Of a stretch of DNA of 64,000 bases, positions 24,912-32,999 are shown in pieces. Every line of letters begins with the position of its first letter. Position 1 is the stretch's first letter. The notes below the pieces were generated by a model that ran no database searches, was not told where the DNA came from, and saw nothing but the letters and a program-made list of their open reading frames with translations. The stretch comes from Thermococcus siculi (lineage in GTDB: Archaea; Methanobacteriota_B; Thermococci; Thermococcales; Thermococcaceae), in the NCBI RefSeq assembly GCF_002214505.1, contig NZ_CP015103.1:1922001-1986000 (forward strand), given 5' to 3'. The translations under genes and the position numbers were made by a program.

Positions 24912-26354
24912 ATGTGCCTCATAGCGGGTGGAATAGGCTCGAATCTGAGGGAGAAGTTCACCGTCATGATAAACGCCGGGAAGCACAGGGGGAGCGACAG
25001 CTTCGGCGTGTGGACCGATGAAGGAGTTCTCAAATCGGACGACTTTTCGAAGGTTTCGGAGATTCCAGATGGCAGGATAGGAGTTCTCCAGTGCAGGCTG
25101 GCAATGACGGGTTCCAAGACCTTTACCCAGCCCTTCGTCAACGAGTTCGCGCTGGTACACAACGGTGAGATATACAACCACCGCGAGCTGAGGGCATGGC
25201 TCGAGGGAAGGGGGGTTTCCTTCGAGAGCGACGTCGACAGCGAGGTAATCCTTAGGTTAATTGAACACCTGCTCGAAGGGGGAGCGTCCATAGAGGAGGC
25301 CGTAAGAAAAGCCATGACGATGCTTGAGGGCGACTACGCGGTGGCAATCTCGGATGGAGAGGTTATCCACCTCTTCCGCGACCCCGTTGGGGTTAGGCCC
25401 CTCTACTACTCACCCGATGGCTTCTTCGCGAGCGAGAGAAAGGTTCTCTGGGCGGCCGGGGAGGAGGCCATCCCGGTGAACCCCGGGGAGCTGGTGACGA
25501 TATCCGCAGGAGGAATCGAAAGGAGGAGGGTCTTCTCGCTGGAAGAGCTTAGAAGAAAGCCCCTTACAGGAGAGAGGGCCGTCGAGGCACTCCTCAGAAC
25601 CCTCAACTGCACGGTCAAACACCGCGTCGGGAAGAGAACCGGGGTGCTCTTCTCCGGGGGGTTAGATAGCTCCCTGATAGCCCTGCTGGCGTCGAGGTAC
25701 TCCGATGTCGTCCTCTACACCGCCGGAGCCGAGGGAAGCCCCGACCTCGAATGGGCGAGGAAGGCCTCCGAGACCCTCGGACTTCCCCTCAGGGAGTACG
25801 TCTTTGACATAGACGACGTGAGAGAGGTCGTTCCGAGGGTCGTCTTCGCCATAGAGGAGCCGAATCCGATGAACCTCGCGATTGGGATTCCCCTCTACTT
25901 CGCAACCAGGAAAGCGAGGGACGATGGAGTTAAGGTCCTCCTGAGCGGACAGGGCGCGGACGAGCTTTTCGGCGGCTACGCGAAGTACCTGGAAAAGCCG
26001 GAGCTAATGGAGAGTGACCTTCTCGAGCTTGGCGAGAGGAACCTCGCGAGGGACGATAAGATAGCGATGCTCAACTCCGTTGAGGGCCGCTTCCCGTTTC
26101 TCGGCCTTCCCGTGGTCTCGGTCGGCATAAACACTCCCATTGAGGCTAAAATCTCCGGGAGTGTTAGAAAGCTCGTCCTCAGAAAGGCGGCACTGAAGGC
26201 GGGACTCCCTGAGGAAGTCGCAATGAGGGAGAAGAAGGCGGCACAGTACGGCAGCTTCGCCCAGAAGTTCCTCGAAAAGCTCGCCAGGAGAGAGGGACTG
26301 AGCCTGCGGGAATACGCTGAGAAAGCATTCAAAGAGGCTTTTAAACGGGATTAA
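24912..26354 (+). CDS. asnB: Asparagine synthetase (glutamine-hydrolysing), AsnB-like
   Basis: 480-aa two-domain amidotransferase. The Ntn glutaminase domain begins with the nucleophile Cys2 (MCLIAGG) and has HRG (25-27), the oxyanion-loop region LVHNGEIYNH (81-90) and the conserved DSEV (109-112). The synthetase domain begins near 225 with the PP-loop SGGLDS (248-253) and includes LSGQGADELFGGY. It should make asparagine, or amidate a related carboxylate, from glutamine and ATP. ATG 24912 follows GGTGGGA. It is shorter than bacterial AsnB (about 550) as usual in Thermococcales. The 120-bp upstream gap holds nothing recognisable beyond a promoter. Confidence 0.88.
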   Translation: MCLIAGGIGSNLREKFTVMINAGKHRGSDSFGVWTDEGVLKSDDFSKVSEIPDGRIGVLQCRLAMTGSKTFTQPFVNEFALVHNGEIYNHRELRAWLEGRGVSFESDVDSEVILRLIEHLLEGGASIEEAVRKAMTMLEGDYAVAISDGEVIHLFRDPVGVRPLYYSPDGFFASERKVLWAAGEEAIPVNPGELVTISAGGIERRRVFSLEELRRKPLTGERAVEALLRTLNCTVKHRVGKRTGVLFSGGLDSSLIALLASRYSDVVLYTAGAEGSPDLEWARKASETLGLPLREYVFDIDDVREVVPRVVFAIEEPNPMNLAIGIPLYFATRKARDDGVKVLLSGQGADELFGGYAKYLEKPELMESDLLELGERNLARDDKIAMLNSVEGRFPFLGLPVVSVGINTPIEAKISGSVRKLVLRKAALKAGLPEEVAMREKKAAQYGSFAQKFLEKLARREGLSLREYAEKAFKEAFKRD

Positions 26355-26496
26355 ACACTCATGAACGTTCTTTAATGTTCCGGCTTTGAAAGGAGCGCCA
26401 TTATCTTTTTTCTACCCGGAGGGGCTAACGAAACAGAACGGTTTCCTGAAAAAGGCTTAAATAGGCCCTTTTCCAACACCAAACCGGTGGGAGAAC

Positions 26497-27732
26497 GTGG
26501 AGTGGAAAAAGTTGGGCATTATTTTCATCGGGTTCATGTTCATACTGGGGACGGTGCCCCAGGATCATGGCTACGTCTCCGCCTCAGACCAGGATATCGT
26601 TATCCTCGTGACGGATAACGAGGCCGATCTGGCTATGGCGTACAGCGTAGCCGGAATCCTGGATGCAGACGTCGTGGTAAGCCCCTGGGGAACCTACGAC
26701 CCGGCGGTTAGCGCGGAGATACTCAGCAGGGGGGCAGAAATGGTGATCATAATCGGAGGACCCGTTGCCGTCCCCGACGACTACACCAGCGACTTCAGCG
26801 ACTTTGGAATCCCCTACGAGCGCTGGTACGGTGAGACGAGGTACGAGACCAACCTGGCGGTCATAGAGGGTCTCAAAACGGAGTTTCCGGAGGCCTTTGC
26901 CAGAATCGAGGTCGTGATGGTGGCCAACGGGAGGGACGGACTCGCGCTGAGGGAGTACATTGAGGCCGTGAAAATAGGGCCGCTGGGTGCTTACGGAACG
27001 CCAATGATACTCCTTACGGATTCCGGACGGGCTGACGAGACTCTGGAGGCGCTGGGACAGTTTACCATTCTGAAGGGCCTGGTCTATATGGGCACCTTTG
27101 AGGGAGACGAGCCGATGTTTCCCCTCAACAGGGATTGGATGAGCGACTTCGCCAGGGGGCGCTTTGGCGAGGGGGTCACCATAGAGGAGAAGGCCACGTC
27201 ACCCGGTCTTAGGGACACGAGGGAGGTTCTCCTGGCGGTTCAGAACAAGACGGAGAGGGCAGAGGAGCTTCTCGACGGCCTCCAGATACCCGCGGCGAGG
27301 ATGAAGCTGGAGAGCGCGAAGGGTCTGATAGAGCAGGCGTGGAGCGAATACCGCGCCGGAAACTACGGGAAGGCCTACAGGCTGGCCATGGTGGCCAGTG
27401 GGGATGCCGATTTCGTGATAGCCAGGGCCTACAGGGAGATAATGACGATATACCAGGGATCGGCAAAGATGAGACTCGAGAGGCGGCTGTTCCAGTTCGG
27501 GGTCATGCTGAAGGTTCTCGAAAGCAACGGCTACGACGTGAGCGACATCGAGGCCCTCCTCCAGCAGGCGAGGGAGGCCCTCAACCGGGGCGACTATTCC
27601 AGGGTGCTGAATGACCTCATACCCCAGATAAAGATGAAGCTGGCGGAGAAGACGATCCGGAGGCACGGGATGCCGTCGATTCCTCAACCAAACCCGCCCT
27701 CAAGGGGTAGGGGCAGAGGAAGCAGACCATAA
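26497..27732 (+). CDS. Secreted CWB2-like (cell wall-binding repeat) protein
   Basis: 411-aa extracytoplasmic protein. The N-terminus is a signal peptide (KKLGIIFIGFMFILGT, about 4-19). Residues about 35-225 carry features of cell wall-binding repeat 2 domains: LVTDNEADLAMAYSVAGILDADVVVSP-like segments, EMVIIIGGPVAVP and the RWYGETRYETNLAV box (written here in parts). The rest (about 245-395) is a helical, heptad-containing domain. The tail is Pro/Arg/Gly-rich and has no membrane helix or CGP-CTERM. It is probably a surface-layer associated protein. GTG 26497 follows GGTGGGAG. A TATA-like CTTAAATA lies at about 26456-26463. Confidence 0.72.
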   Translation: MEWKKLGIIFIGFMFILGTVPQDHGYVSASDQDIVILVTDNEADLAMAYSVAGILDADVVVSPWGTYDPAVSAEILSRGAEMVIIIGGPVAVPDDYTSDFSDFGIPYERWYGETRYETNLAVIEGLKTEFPEAFARIEVVMVANGRDGLALREYIEAVKIGPLGAYGTPMILLTDSGRADETLEALGQFTILKGLVYMGTFEGDEPMFPLNRDWMSDFARGRFGEGVTIEEKATSPGLRDTREVLLAVQNKTERAEELLDGLQIPAARMKLESAKGLIEQAWSEYRAGNYGKAYRLAMVASGDADFVIARAYREIMTIYQGSAKMRLERRLFQFGVMLKVLESNGYDVSDIEALLQQAREALNRGDYSRVLNDLIPQIKMKLAEKTIRRHGMPSIPQPNPPSRGRGRGSRP

Positions 27733-27770
27733 CCCTTTTTAGTGCCCTTCCCCATTTTTCTCCGGTTAAG

Positions 27771-28799
27771 ATGAGGATTCTGATGGTCGGACACTACCCC
27801 CCGCACGGTGGAGGCGTTGCGAATCACCTGGACAGCCTCGTGAGGGAGCTGAGAAAACGCCACGAGGTTCACGTCCTGACCTACGGCCCCATCGAACCCC
27901 GGGACTTTGAGAGGGATTTCGTCCACCAGGTTCGCGTTCCGCCGGTTTACGGATTCAGGGGGACGAGCTTCGCTTTTCTTGGTTCAAAGAAGATAGTCCA
28001 GCTCCACAGGGAGTTTGATTTCGACTTAGTCCACGCCCACTTCGTTGGAACAACGAGCTTTGCGGGGGTTCTCGCGAAGGGAAAAACGGGCCTGCCCCTG
28101 GTCGTAACCGCCCATGGGAGTGACCTGGAGCACACCGCAAAGCTGACCCTGGGGAAGTTCTACGTGAAGAAAACTCTGATCGGGGCCGACGCCGTAATAG
28201 CTGTCAGCCACTGGCTGGCCAAGAAGGCCCTCTCCCTCGGGGCACCATCGGTCAGGGTGATACCGAACGGTGTGAGAACCCTGAGGGGAGTAAAATCGAG
28301 AAGGGAGTACATGGTGTTCATCGGGGCGCTGAGGAACTACAAGAGTCCCGAGACGTTCATAGAGCTGGCCAGGCACTTCCCGGAGAGGGAGTTCCTGGTT
28401 GTGGGCGACGGCCCGCTGAGGAAAAAGCTCGAGAGGAATGCCCCAGAAAACGTCCGCTTCCTCGGCTACCGCTCCGACATCGGGGAGATACTCTCCAGAA
28501 GCCTCCTCCTGGTTCTCCCGTCGAGGAGGGAAGGCTTCGGCCTGGTGGTGCTCGAGGCGAATTCCACGGGCATACCCGTTGTGGCCAGGCGCGTAAGCGC
28601 GATCCCCGAGCTGGTGAGGGAGGGGAAGAACGGCCTGACCTTTGAAAGCTTTGACGGGCTTTTAGAGGCAGTGGAGGAACTCCTCGAGCCGAAGAGGAAC
28701 AGGAAAGCCGGCGGGATGGGACGGAGAATAGCGGCGCTCTACTCGTGGGAATCGGTAGCCAAAGAAGTCGAGTCGGTTTACCTCTCGGTGCTGGGATAG
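27771..28799 (+). CDS. Family 4 glycosyltransferase
   Basis: 342-aa GT-B fold glycosyltransferase of family GT4 (glycogen synthase/mannosyltransferase-like, retaining). The N-terminal GHYPPHGGGVANHLDSL is the acceptor-side glycine loop, HAHFVGTTSFAG and VTAHGSDLE follow, and the C-terminal REGFGLVVLEANSTGIPVV contains the E-x7-E motif that binds the nucleotide-sugar. It should act on the cytoplasmic face of the membrane in glycolipid or surface-glycan synthesis; donor and acceptor unknown. The start ATG 27771 follows GGTTAAG with a TATA-like CTTTTTAGT (about 27734-27742). Confidence 0.9.
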   Translation: MRILMVGHYPPHGGGVANHLDSLVRELRKRHEVHVLTYGPIEPRDFERDFVHQVRVPPVYGFRGTSFAFLGSKKIVQLHREFDFDLVHAHFVGTTSFAGVLAKGKTGLPLVVTAHGSDLEHTAKLTLGKFYVKKTLIGADAVIAVSHWLAKKALSLGAPSVRVIPNGVRTLRGVKSRREYMVFIGALRNYKSPETFIELARHFPEREFLVVGDGPLRKKLERNAPENVRFLGYRSDIGEILSRSLLLVLPSRREGFGLVVLEANSTGIPVVARRVSAIPELVREGKNGLTFESFDGLLEAVEELLEPKRNRKAGGMGRRIAALYSWESVAKEVESVYLSVLG

Positions 28800-28839
28800 C
28801 TTTTTAACCGCTTTTTAGCCCCCCGTTTCGGGTGAGAGC

Positions 28840-29859
28840 ATGACGATAGTAATCAACATGCGAGACGGAGTCGATGAGAGGGGCATAAGGATAGCGGCCA
28901 GACTCATACTCGATGGAAAGCTCGTCGCGTTTCCAACGGAGACTGTATACGGCCTCGGGGCGGACGCACTCAATGCCAGAGCCGTTAAAAGGATATTCGA
29001 GGCGAAAGGAAGGCCCGCTGACAACCCGCTCATAATCCACATAGCGGATTTCGACGACCTTGGCAAACTCGCCAGGGAGATTCCTGAGGAGGCAAAACTC
29101 CTGGCGGAGAAATTCTGGCCGGGGCCGCTGACGATGGTTCTGCCAAAGGAGGAGGGGGTTCCGGACGTCACGACTGGCGGACTAGATACGGTAGCGGTCA
29201 GAATGCCGGCTCACCCGATAGCGCTCGCGCTGATAAGGGCCAGCACGCCGATAGCGGCCCCCTCGGCCAACATAAGCGGGAAGCCCAGTCCCACACTGGC
29301 GGAGCACGTCATCGACGACTTCTACGGGAGGATAGAGGCGATAATAGACGGCGGCGAGACCAGGGTCGGAGTGGAATCCACCGTGATAGACCTCACCTCG
29401 GAAAGGCCAACCCTCCTCAGGCCCGGCGGCCTTCCACTGGAGGAAATCGAGAAGGTCATCGGGGAGGTTGAAATACACCCCGCCGTAAAGGGCAAGCTCG
29501 TCGACGTGGCCAAAGCGCCGGGCATGAAGTACAGGCACTACTCACCGAACGCCCAGGTCATAGTGGTCGAGGGGAAGCGGGAGAACGTCAGGAGAAAGAT
29601 AGCCGAACTCGTCAGGGAATACCGCTCCAGGGGACTGCGCGTCGGAGTCATGGCCACGGAGAGGCACGAGGCCGACGAGTTCTTCCACCTCGGCGGAACC
29701 GAGGAGGAGGTGGCCAGAAACCTCTTCAAGGCACTCAGAGAGCTGGACAGGAGGGGAGTGGACGTTATAATAGCCGAGGGGATTGAAGAGAAGGGCCTGG
29801 GCTTTGCAGTGATGAACAGACTGAGAAAGGCAGCAGGGTACAGAATAGTCTGGGCATAG
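28840..29859 (+). CDS. sua5: L-threonylcarbamoyladenylate synthase (Sua5)
   Basis: 339-aa Sua5 protein, which makes threonylcarbamoyl-AMP from threonine, bicarbonate and ATP for the universal tRNA t6A37 modification. The YrdC domain fills about 10-210, with AFPTETVYGLGADA (about 30-43), KGRPADNPLIIHI (about 56-68) and the SxN motif in APSANISGKPSPT. The second Sua5 domain (about 230-339), linked by PGMKYRHYSPNA, distinguishes it from single-domain YrdC/TsaC. ATG 28840 follows GGTGAGAG. The partner KEOPS genes are not in this window. Confidence 0.94.
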   Translation: MTIVINMRDGVDERGIRIAARLILDGKLVAFPTETVYGLGADALNARAVKRIFEAKGRPADNPLIIHIADFDDLGKLAREIPEEAKLLAEKFWPGPLTMVLPKEEGVPDVTTGGLDTVAVRMPAHPIALALIRASTPIAAPSANISGKPSPTLAEHVIDDFYGRIEAIIDGGETRVGVESTVIDLTSERPTLLRPGGLPLEEIEKVIGEVEIHPAVKGKLVDVAKAPGMKYRHYSPNAQVIVVEGKRENVRRKIAELVREYRSRGLRVGVMATERHEADEFFHLGGTEEEVARNLFKALRELDRRGVDVIIAEGIEEKGLGFAVMNRLRKAAGYRIVWA

Positions 29860-29921
29860 ACAACGCTTAAATATGTGTAACTCAAGAATTTAGCCAGTGT
29901 GACCGGAGTAAAATCATTGGG

Positions 29922-31106
29922 GTGAGTGGTTTGGTAGCCAAAGTGGGGCCAGAAGGGCCGGAGGACTTCGAACAGCTCGCGATAAAAAGGCTCAACGAAG
30001 GCAGGGTGAAAGAGGGACTCAAGCTGATGCTTAGGGCCGCGAAGGGCTACGAGGATGAGGGAAAGACTTCCGACGCGGCCCGCCTCTATAAATACCTCGG
30101 CTATGTACTTCTAAAGAACACCGGGGCCATCGGAAAGGCCAGGCCATCCCTTCTGAAGAGTGCGTACCTCTACCTCGACCTCATAGACGAAGAGATATCC
30201 CGCCCGGAAGTCGATATCGATGCCCTTGACGAGTACTGTTTCAACGTTCTCGAAATATTCGCCACGTTGGAGGAGAGGGAAACCCTGGTGAAATACGCGG
30301 AGGAGTTCGCGGCGATATACGAGGACCTCGGGAACTCGTATCAGGAGAACGCAGACATAGAGATGGCCATCAGGGCGTATGAGTCGGCCTACAGGTACTA
30401 CCTGCTGGTTGAGAACATAGAGGGATACAGGAGGATCGCCGAGATTCTGATAACGCTCTACGGCCAGATCGCGGAGGCCAGACTCGAAAAGAACGACCCG
30501 AGGGGCGCCGCGGAGGCATTTTACCGCCTCGCATACTTCATACTGGCGATATTCGGCTATGACCTCCACTTCATGGAGATGATGGACACCGCGGCCAAAA
30601 ACTTTGAGAAGGCCAGCAAGGTAGCCTATTCCAACGGCGACCTGGACGGCACCACGAGCTGCCTCGTCAAGGCCCAGTACGCGTACCTTCTGGCGAAGAA
30701 CTTCAACAGGGCCAAGCTCATAGGCCTCAACACGGCGAGAATGCTCTACCAGGTTGTAACATCCTACCGCTCCAGGGGGGAGGAGGAGAAGGCCGCGTTG
30801 AAGCTAGTGGAACTCACGGAGACGCTCATGGGGATTGGAAAGATCAACGAGGCCATGGAGACCTACAGGAGCGCCCTCGAGTCCCGGAGTGACTTGATGT
30901 TCAGAGTCCGCGTGAGGCTCGCGGCCCTCAAACGGCATGCCGCGCTGAAAGGCTCCAAGGAAGTGATGGACAGGATCGAGGCCATAGAGTACTACCTGAA
31001 CAGGAGAAACTACACGAAGGCACTTGAACTGGCGGAGAATGCCATGGCGTCCGATGAACTCATAGAGATACTCGAGAAAATCCACGAGACGGAAGGGGTC
31101 TACTGA
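29922..31106 (+). CDS. TPR-like alpha-helical repeat protein, unknown
   Basis: 394-aa (or 391-aa) all-helical protein with TPR-like repeats, recognisable as AIKRLNEGRVKEGLKLMLRA, DAARLYKYLGYVLL, AIRAYESAYRYYLLVENIEG and AAEAFYRLAYF. The arrangement resembles alpha-SNAP-type or PCI-like scaffolds, which bind other proteins. No signal peptide or catalytic motif. The start is ambiguous: GTG 29922 is possible, but TTG 29931 is the better spaced from GGGGTGA (29919-29925). No operon partner; a TATA-like CTTAAATATG lies at about 29866-29875. Confidence 0.7.
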   Translation: MSGLVAKVGPEGPEDFEQLAIKRLNEGRVKEGLKLMLRAAKGYEDEGKTSDAARLYKYLGYVLLKNTGAIGKARPSLLKSAYLYLDLIDEEISRPEVDIDALDEYCFNVLEIFATLEERETLVKYAEEFAAIYEDLGNSYQENADIEMAIRAYESAYRYYLLVENIEGYRRIAEILITLYGQIAEARLEKNDPRGAAEAFYRLAYFILAIFGYDLHFMEMMDTAAKNFEKASKVAYSNGDLDGTTSCLVKAQYAYLLAKNFNRAKLIGLNTARMLYQVVTSYRSRGEEEKAALKLVELTETLMGIGKINEAMETYRSALESRSDLMFRVRVRLAALKRHAALKGSKEVMDRIEAIEYYLNRRNYTKALELAENAMASDELIEILEKIHETEGVY

Positions 31107-31122
31107 CGAAGGGAATAAAAGG

Positions 31123-31545
31123 TCAGGAGGACTTGACCTCCACCCTCGGGATAGGTATGTGGTAGGGCAGGCGCATCTCCTTCGAGAGCATCATCAGGAT
31201 CGGAGAGACCTCCTTGGTTATGAAGTTAACGACCTCGGCGAAGGTAACGGGATCCATCTTCTTTTCATCTTCCCAGAGGTTGAGTATCTCGTCGATCTTC
31301 TCCTTCTGCGGCGGGAGGGAGAGAACGGCGCCCCCTATGGCCCCATGGGCGATCTTGGGGTTGTACTCGATCTCGTACCTGAAGAGTATCTCGATGCCGT
31401 TTATCTTCCCGGTAGGGGCCCTCATCTCCCCGAGACGCATCTCCTTGACCTTCGGAGAGAGCCTAACCTCTATCTGCCCCCCTGAAACGGCCAGAGCGAC
31501 CTTTTCCATTTCAATCTTGGTTATGTTGAACCCAAGTACCGGCAT
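31123..31545 (-). CDS. Conserved archaeal protein, unknown
   Basis: 140-aa soluble protein with an N-terminal beta-rich half (MPVLGFNITKIEMEK, GGQIEVRLSPKVKEM) and a helical C-terminal half (DPVTFAEVVNFITKEVSPILMMLSKEMRLPYHIPIPRVEV). The layout of beta sheet followed by a long helix and a Pro-rich end recalls SecB-like chaperones, but the resemblance is weak and I would not name it on that. ATG 31545 is preceded by GGTGAAAG. It stands alone, convergent with the TPR-like gene and divergent from the nucleotidyltransferase gene. Confidence 0.65.
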   Translation of the reverse strand: MPVLGFNITKIEMEKVALAVSGGQIEVRLSPKVKEMRLGEMRAPTGKINGIEILFRYEIEYNPKIAHGAIGGAVLSLPPQKEKIDEILNLWEDEKKMDPVTFAEVVNFITKEVSPILMMLSKEMRLPYHIPIPRVEVKSS

Positions 31546-31627
31546 TTTCTTTCACCACCCCAACTAATCAGGGCAATGTATAAAACGCTATCGGTAGGGC
31601 TTTAAGCTTTCCCCCCAACTCCCCCCG

Positions 31628-32332
31628 ATGGCGAGGGAAAAGGTGGTCAGGTTCTGGGATGAGAGGGAAGTGATTTATTCCCCCAAAAGGTGGCGCTATC
31701 TCCGGGAGAAGAGGGAGAAGGCGTTGGGTATAATGGAGAGACTTTCCCAGTACGACCCCCAGCTCTACGGGAGCGTCGCAAGGGGAGACGTTAGGAGAGA
31801 CAGCGACATAGACATCTTCATCCCGTACCGGGTCCCCAGCTACCTCATCGAGCTGGCCCTAGAGGGCCTCGTGAGGAGAAGGAAGATAGTCATGGCCACC
31901 CCCTGGCACCTCATCAAAGGCGTGATAGAGATAGACGAAGAGACCACCGTGACTTTCCCCCTGATAGAGCCAACGGACAGGGAACTGGAATTCTACCGCT
32001 GGGGTGGCACGATAGACATCTGGGGCGTGAAGACGAAGCAGCGCGTCCCGGGAGTGAATAAGAAGCTGATTCTGATAGTCCCAACCGAGAGGGGACACAT
32101 AGAGAGGGAAGTTGTTGGAAGAGAGCCTGAGGTGGCGAAAACGCTTGGAGTGAGCGTCGACATAGTAACCGAGAGGGTCCACGTGCTAACGAGGCGGGAC
32201 GCTATAGGGAGGACCGGCATCTACATCGACGAGGAAGTCCCCGACTGGATGACCTTCGAGGAGGCTCTGAAGATAATAGCGGACAGAGACCCCAACGTGA
32301 GGAGAAAAGTGAGGGAGAGGGGAGGGGTTTAG
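31628..32332 (+). CDS. Pol beta-type nucleotidyltransferase domain protein
   Basis: 234-aa protein with an N-terminal minimal nucleotidyltransferase domain: YGSVARGDVRRDSDIDIFI (about 47-65) holds the G-S-x8-10-D-x-D signature. A longer C-terminal region of unknown fold follows (VPTERGHIEREVVGREPEV). It is larger than the MNT antitoxin-type proteins and has no HEPN partner next to it, so a toxin-antitoxin reading is not favoured. It could transfer a nucleotide to an RNA or protein. The start ATG 31628 has a TATA-like CTTTAAGC (about 31600-31607) and no clear ribosome binding site. Confidence 0.75.
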   Translation: MAREKVVRFWDEREVIYSPKRWRYLREKREKALGIMERLSQYDPQLYGSVARGDVRRDSDIDIFIPYRVPSYLIELALEGLVRRRKIVMATPWHLIKGVIEIDEETTVTFPLIEPTDRELEFYRWGGTIDIWGVKTKQRVPGVNKKLILIVPTERGHIEREVVGREPEVAKTLGVSVDIVTERVHVLTRRDAIGRTGIYIDEEVPDWMTFEEALKIIADRDPNVRRKVRERGGV

Positions 32333-32376
32333 AAAGGGTTAAATCTTCAAGCGCTAAATTCCCTCAGGTGAGAGAA

Positions 32377-32547
32377 GTGGAGACTGTGAAAATTGAAGTT
32401 CCCCTTGAACTCGCAGATGATGTCAGAAGATACGTTGAAAGGCTGAAGAGAAGGAAGAAGCTCATAAAGGAGACTTTTGGAATACTCAAGACCGAGAAGA
32501 GCGCCACCGAGCTCAAGGTGGAGATATATGAGGAGCTTTATGGTTGA
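32377..32547 (+). CDS. vapB: VapB-like antitoxin
   Basis: 56-aa protein starting at GTG 32377 after GGTGA (32367-32371). It begins with a short beta strand followed by a helix (ETVKIEVPLELADDVRRYVE), the pattern of small archaeal VapB or ribbon-helix-helix antitoxins, and has a basic middle (RLKRRKK) and an acidic end. The stop overlaps the start of the PIN-domain gene by 8 bp, the usual antitoxin-first, overlapping layout. The family call rests mostly on the partner and position, since such short proteins carry little sequence signal. Confidence 0.75.
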   Translation: METVKIEVPLELADDVRRYVERLKRRKKLIKETFGILKTEKSATELKVEIYEELYG

Positions 32548-32998
32548 TTCGAGTGTCATCATCGAGCACTTAAAGGGAAACCCAAGTGCGAAGGCTATTC
32601 TGGAACTCCTAGCAGAATACGATGAGACTGCCTGCATAAACGACGTCGTCGCCTCTGAGATCATTTTCATATACCTAAAACGCGCCACCGGGAAGAGCTA
32701 CCTGACACTTAAAAAGGAGAAGGAATTCGTGAGAAATGTCGAGAAAAGCCCGGTTTACAGCCTTCTCGAGGAGTTTAAGTTTCTAGACGTGAATGAGTTT
32801 GTTTTCAGAGAGGCTAGAAGGATTATCGACGAGCACGGTCTCCTCCCAAACGATGCATTCATCCTTGCCACTGCAAAGTTCTACCGCTGCCGGGCACTTG
32901 TAACGCTCGACAGCGACTTCCAAGAAGTCTGTGAGAATGAGGGTATAAGGGTAATATCATCTCCAGAAGAACTGGAGGAAGAATTGAAAAAGCTCTAA
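32540..32998 (+). CDS. vapC: VapC-type PIN ribonuclease toxin
   Basis: 152-aa PIN-domain protein. The acidic active-site residues are D3 (VDSSVIIEHL), E40 (VVASEI), D105 (LPNDAFILATA) and D124/D126 (TLDSDF), as in VapC endoribonucleases that cleave tRNA or rRNA. ATG 32540 is preferred because GAGGAG at 32530-32535 is properly spaced and the protein then starts with the usual MVDSS; ATG 32528 would add four residues. It is coupled to the antitoxin by overlap and ends 1 bp before the convergent serS stop. Confidence 0.9.
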   Translation: MVDSSVIIEHLKGNPSAKAILELLAEYDETACINDVVASEIIFIYLKRATGKSYLTLKKEKEFVRNVEKSPVYSLLEEFKFLDVNEFVFREARRIIDEHGLLPNDAFILATAKFYRCRALVTLDSDFQEVCENEGIRVISSPEELEEELKKL

Positions 32999-32999
32999 A

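Noticed and set aside
31628-32332. MNT/HEPN toxin-antitoxin reading of the nucleotidyltransferase gene
   Set aside because: The protein is about twice the size of MNT antitoxins and has no HEPN gene next to it; the neighbouring VapBC pair has its own promoter.
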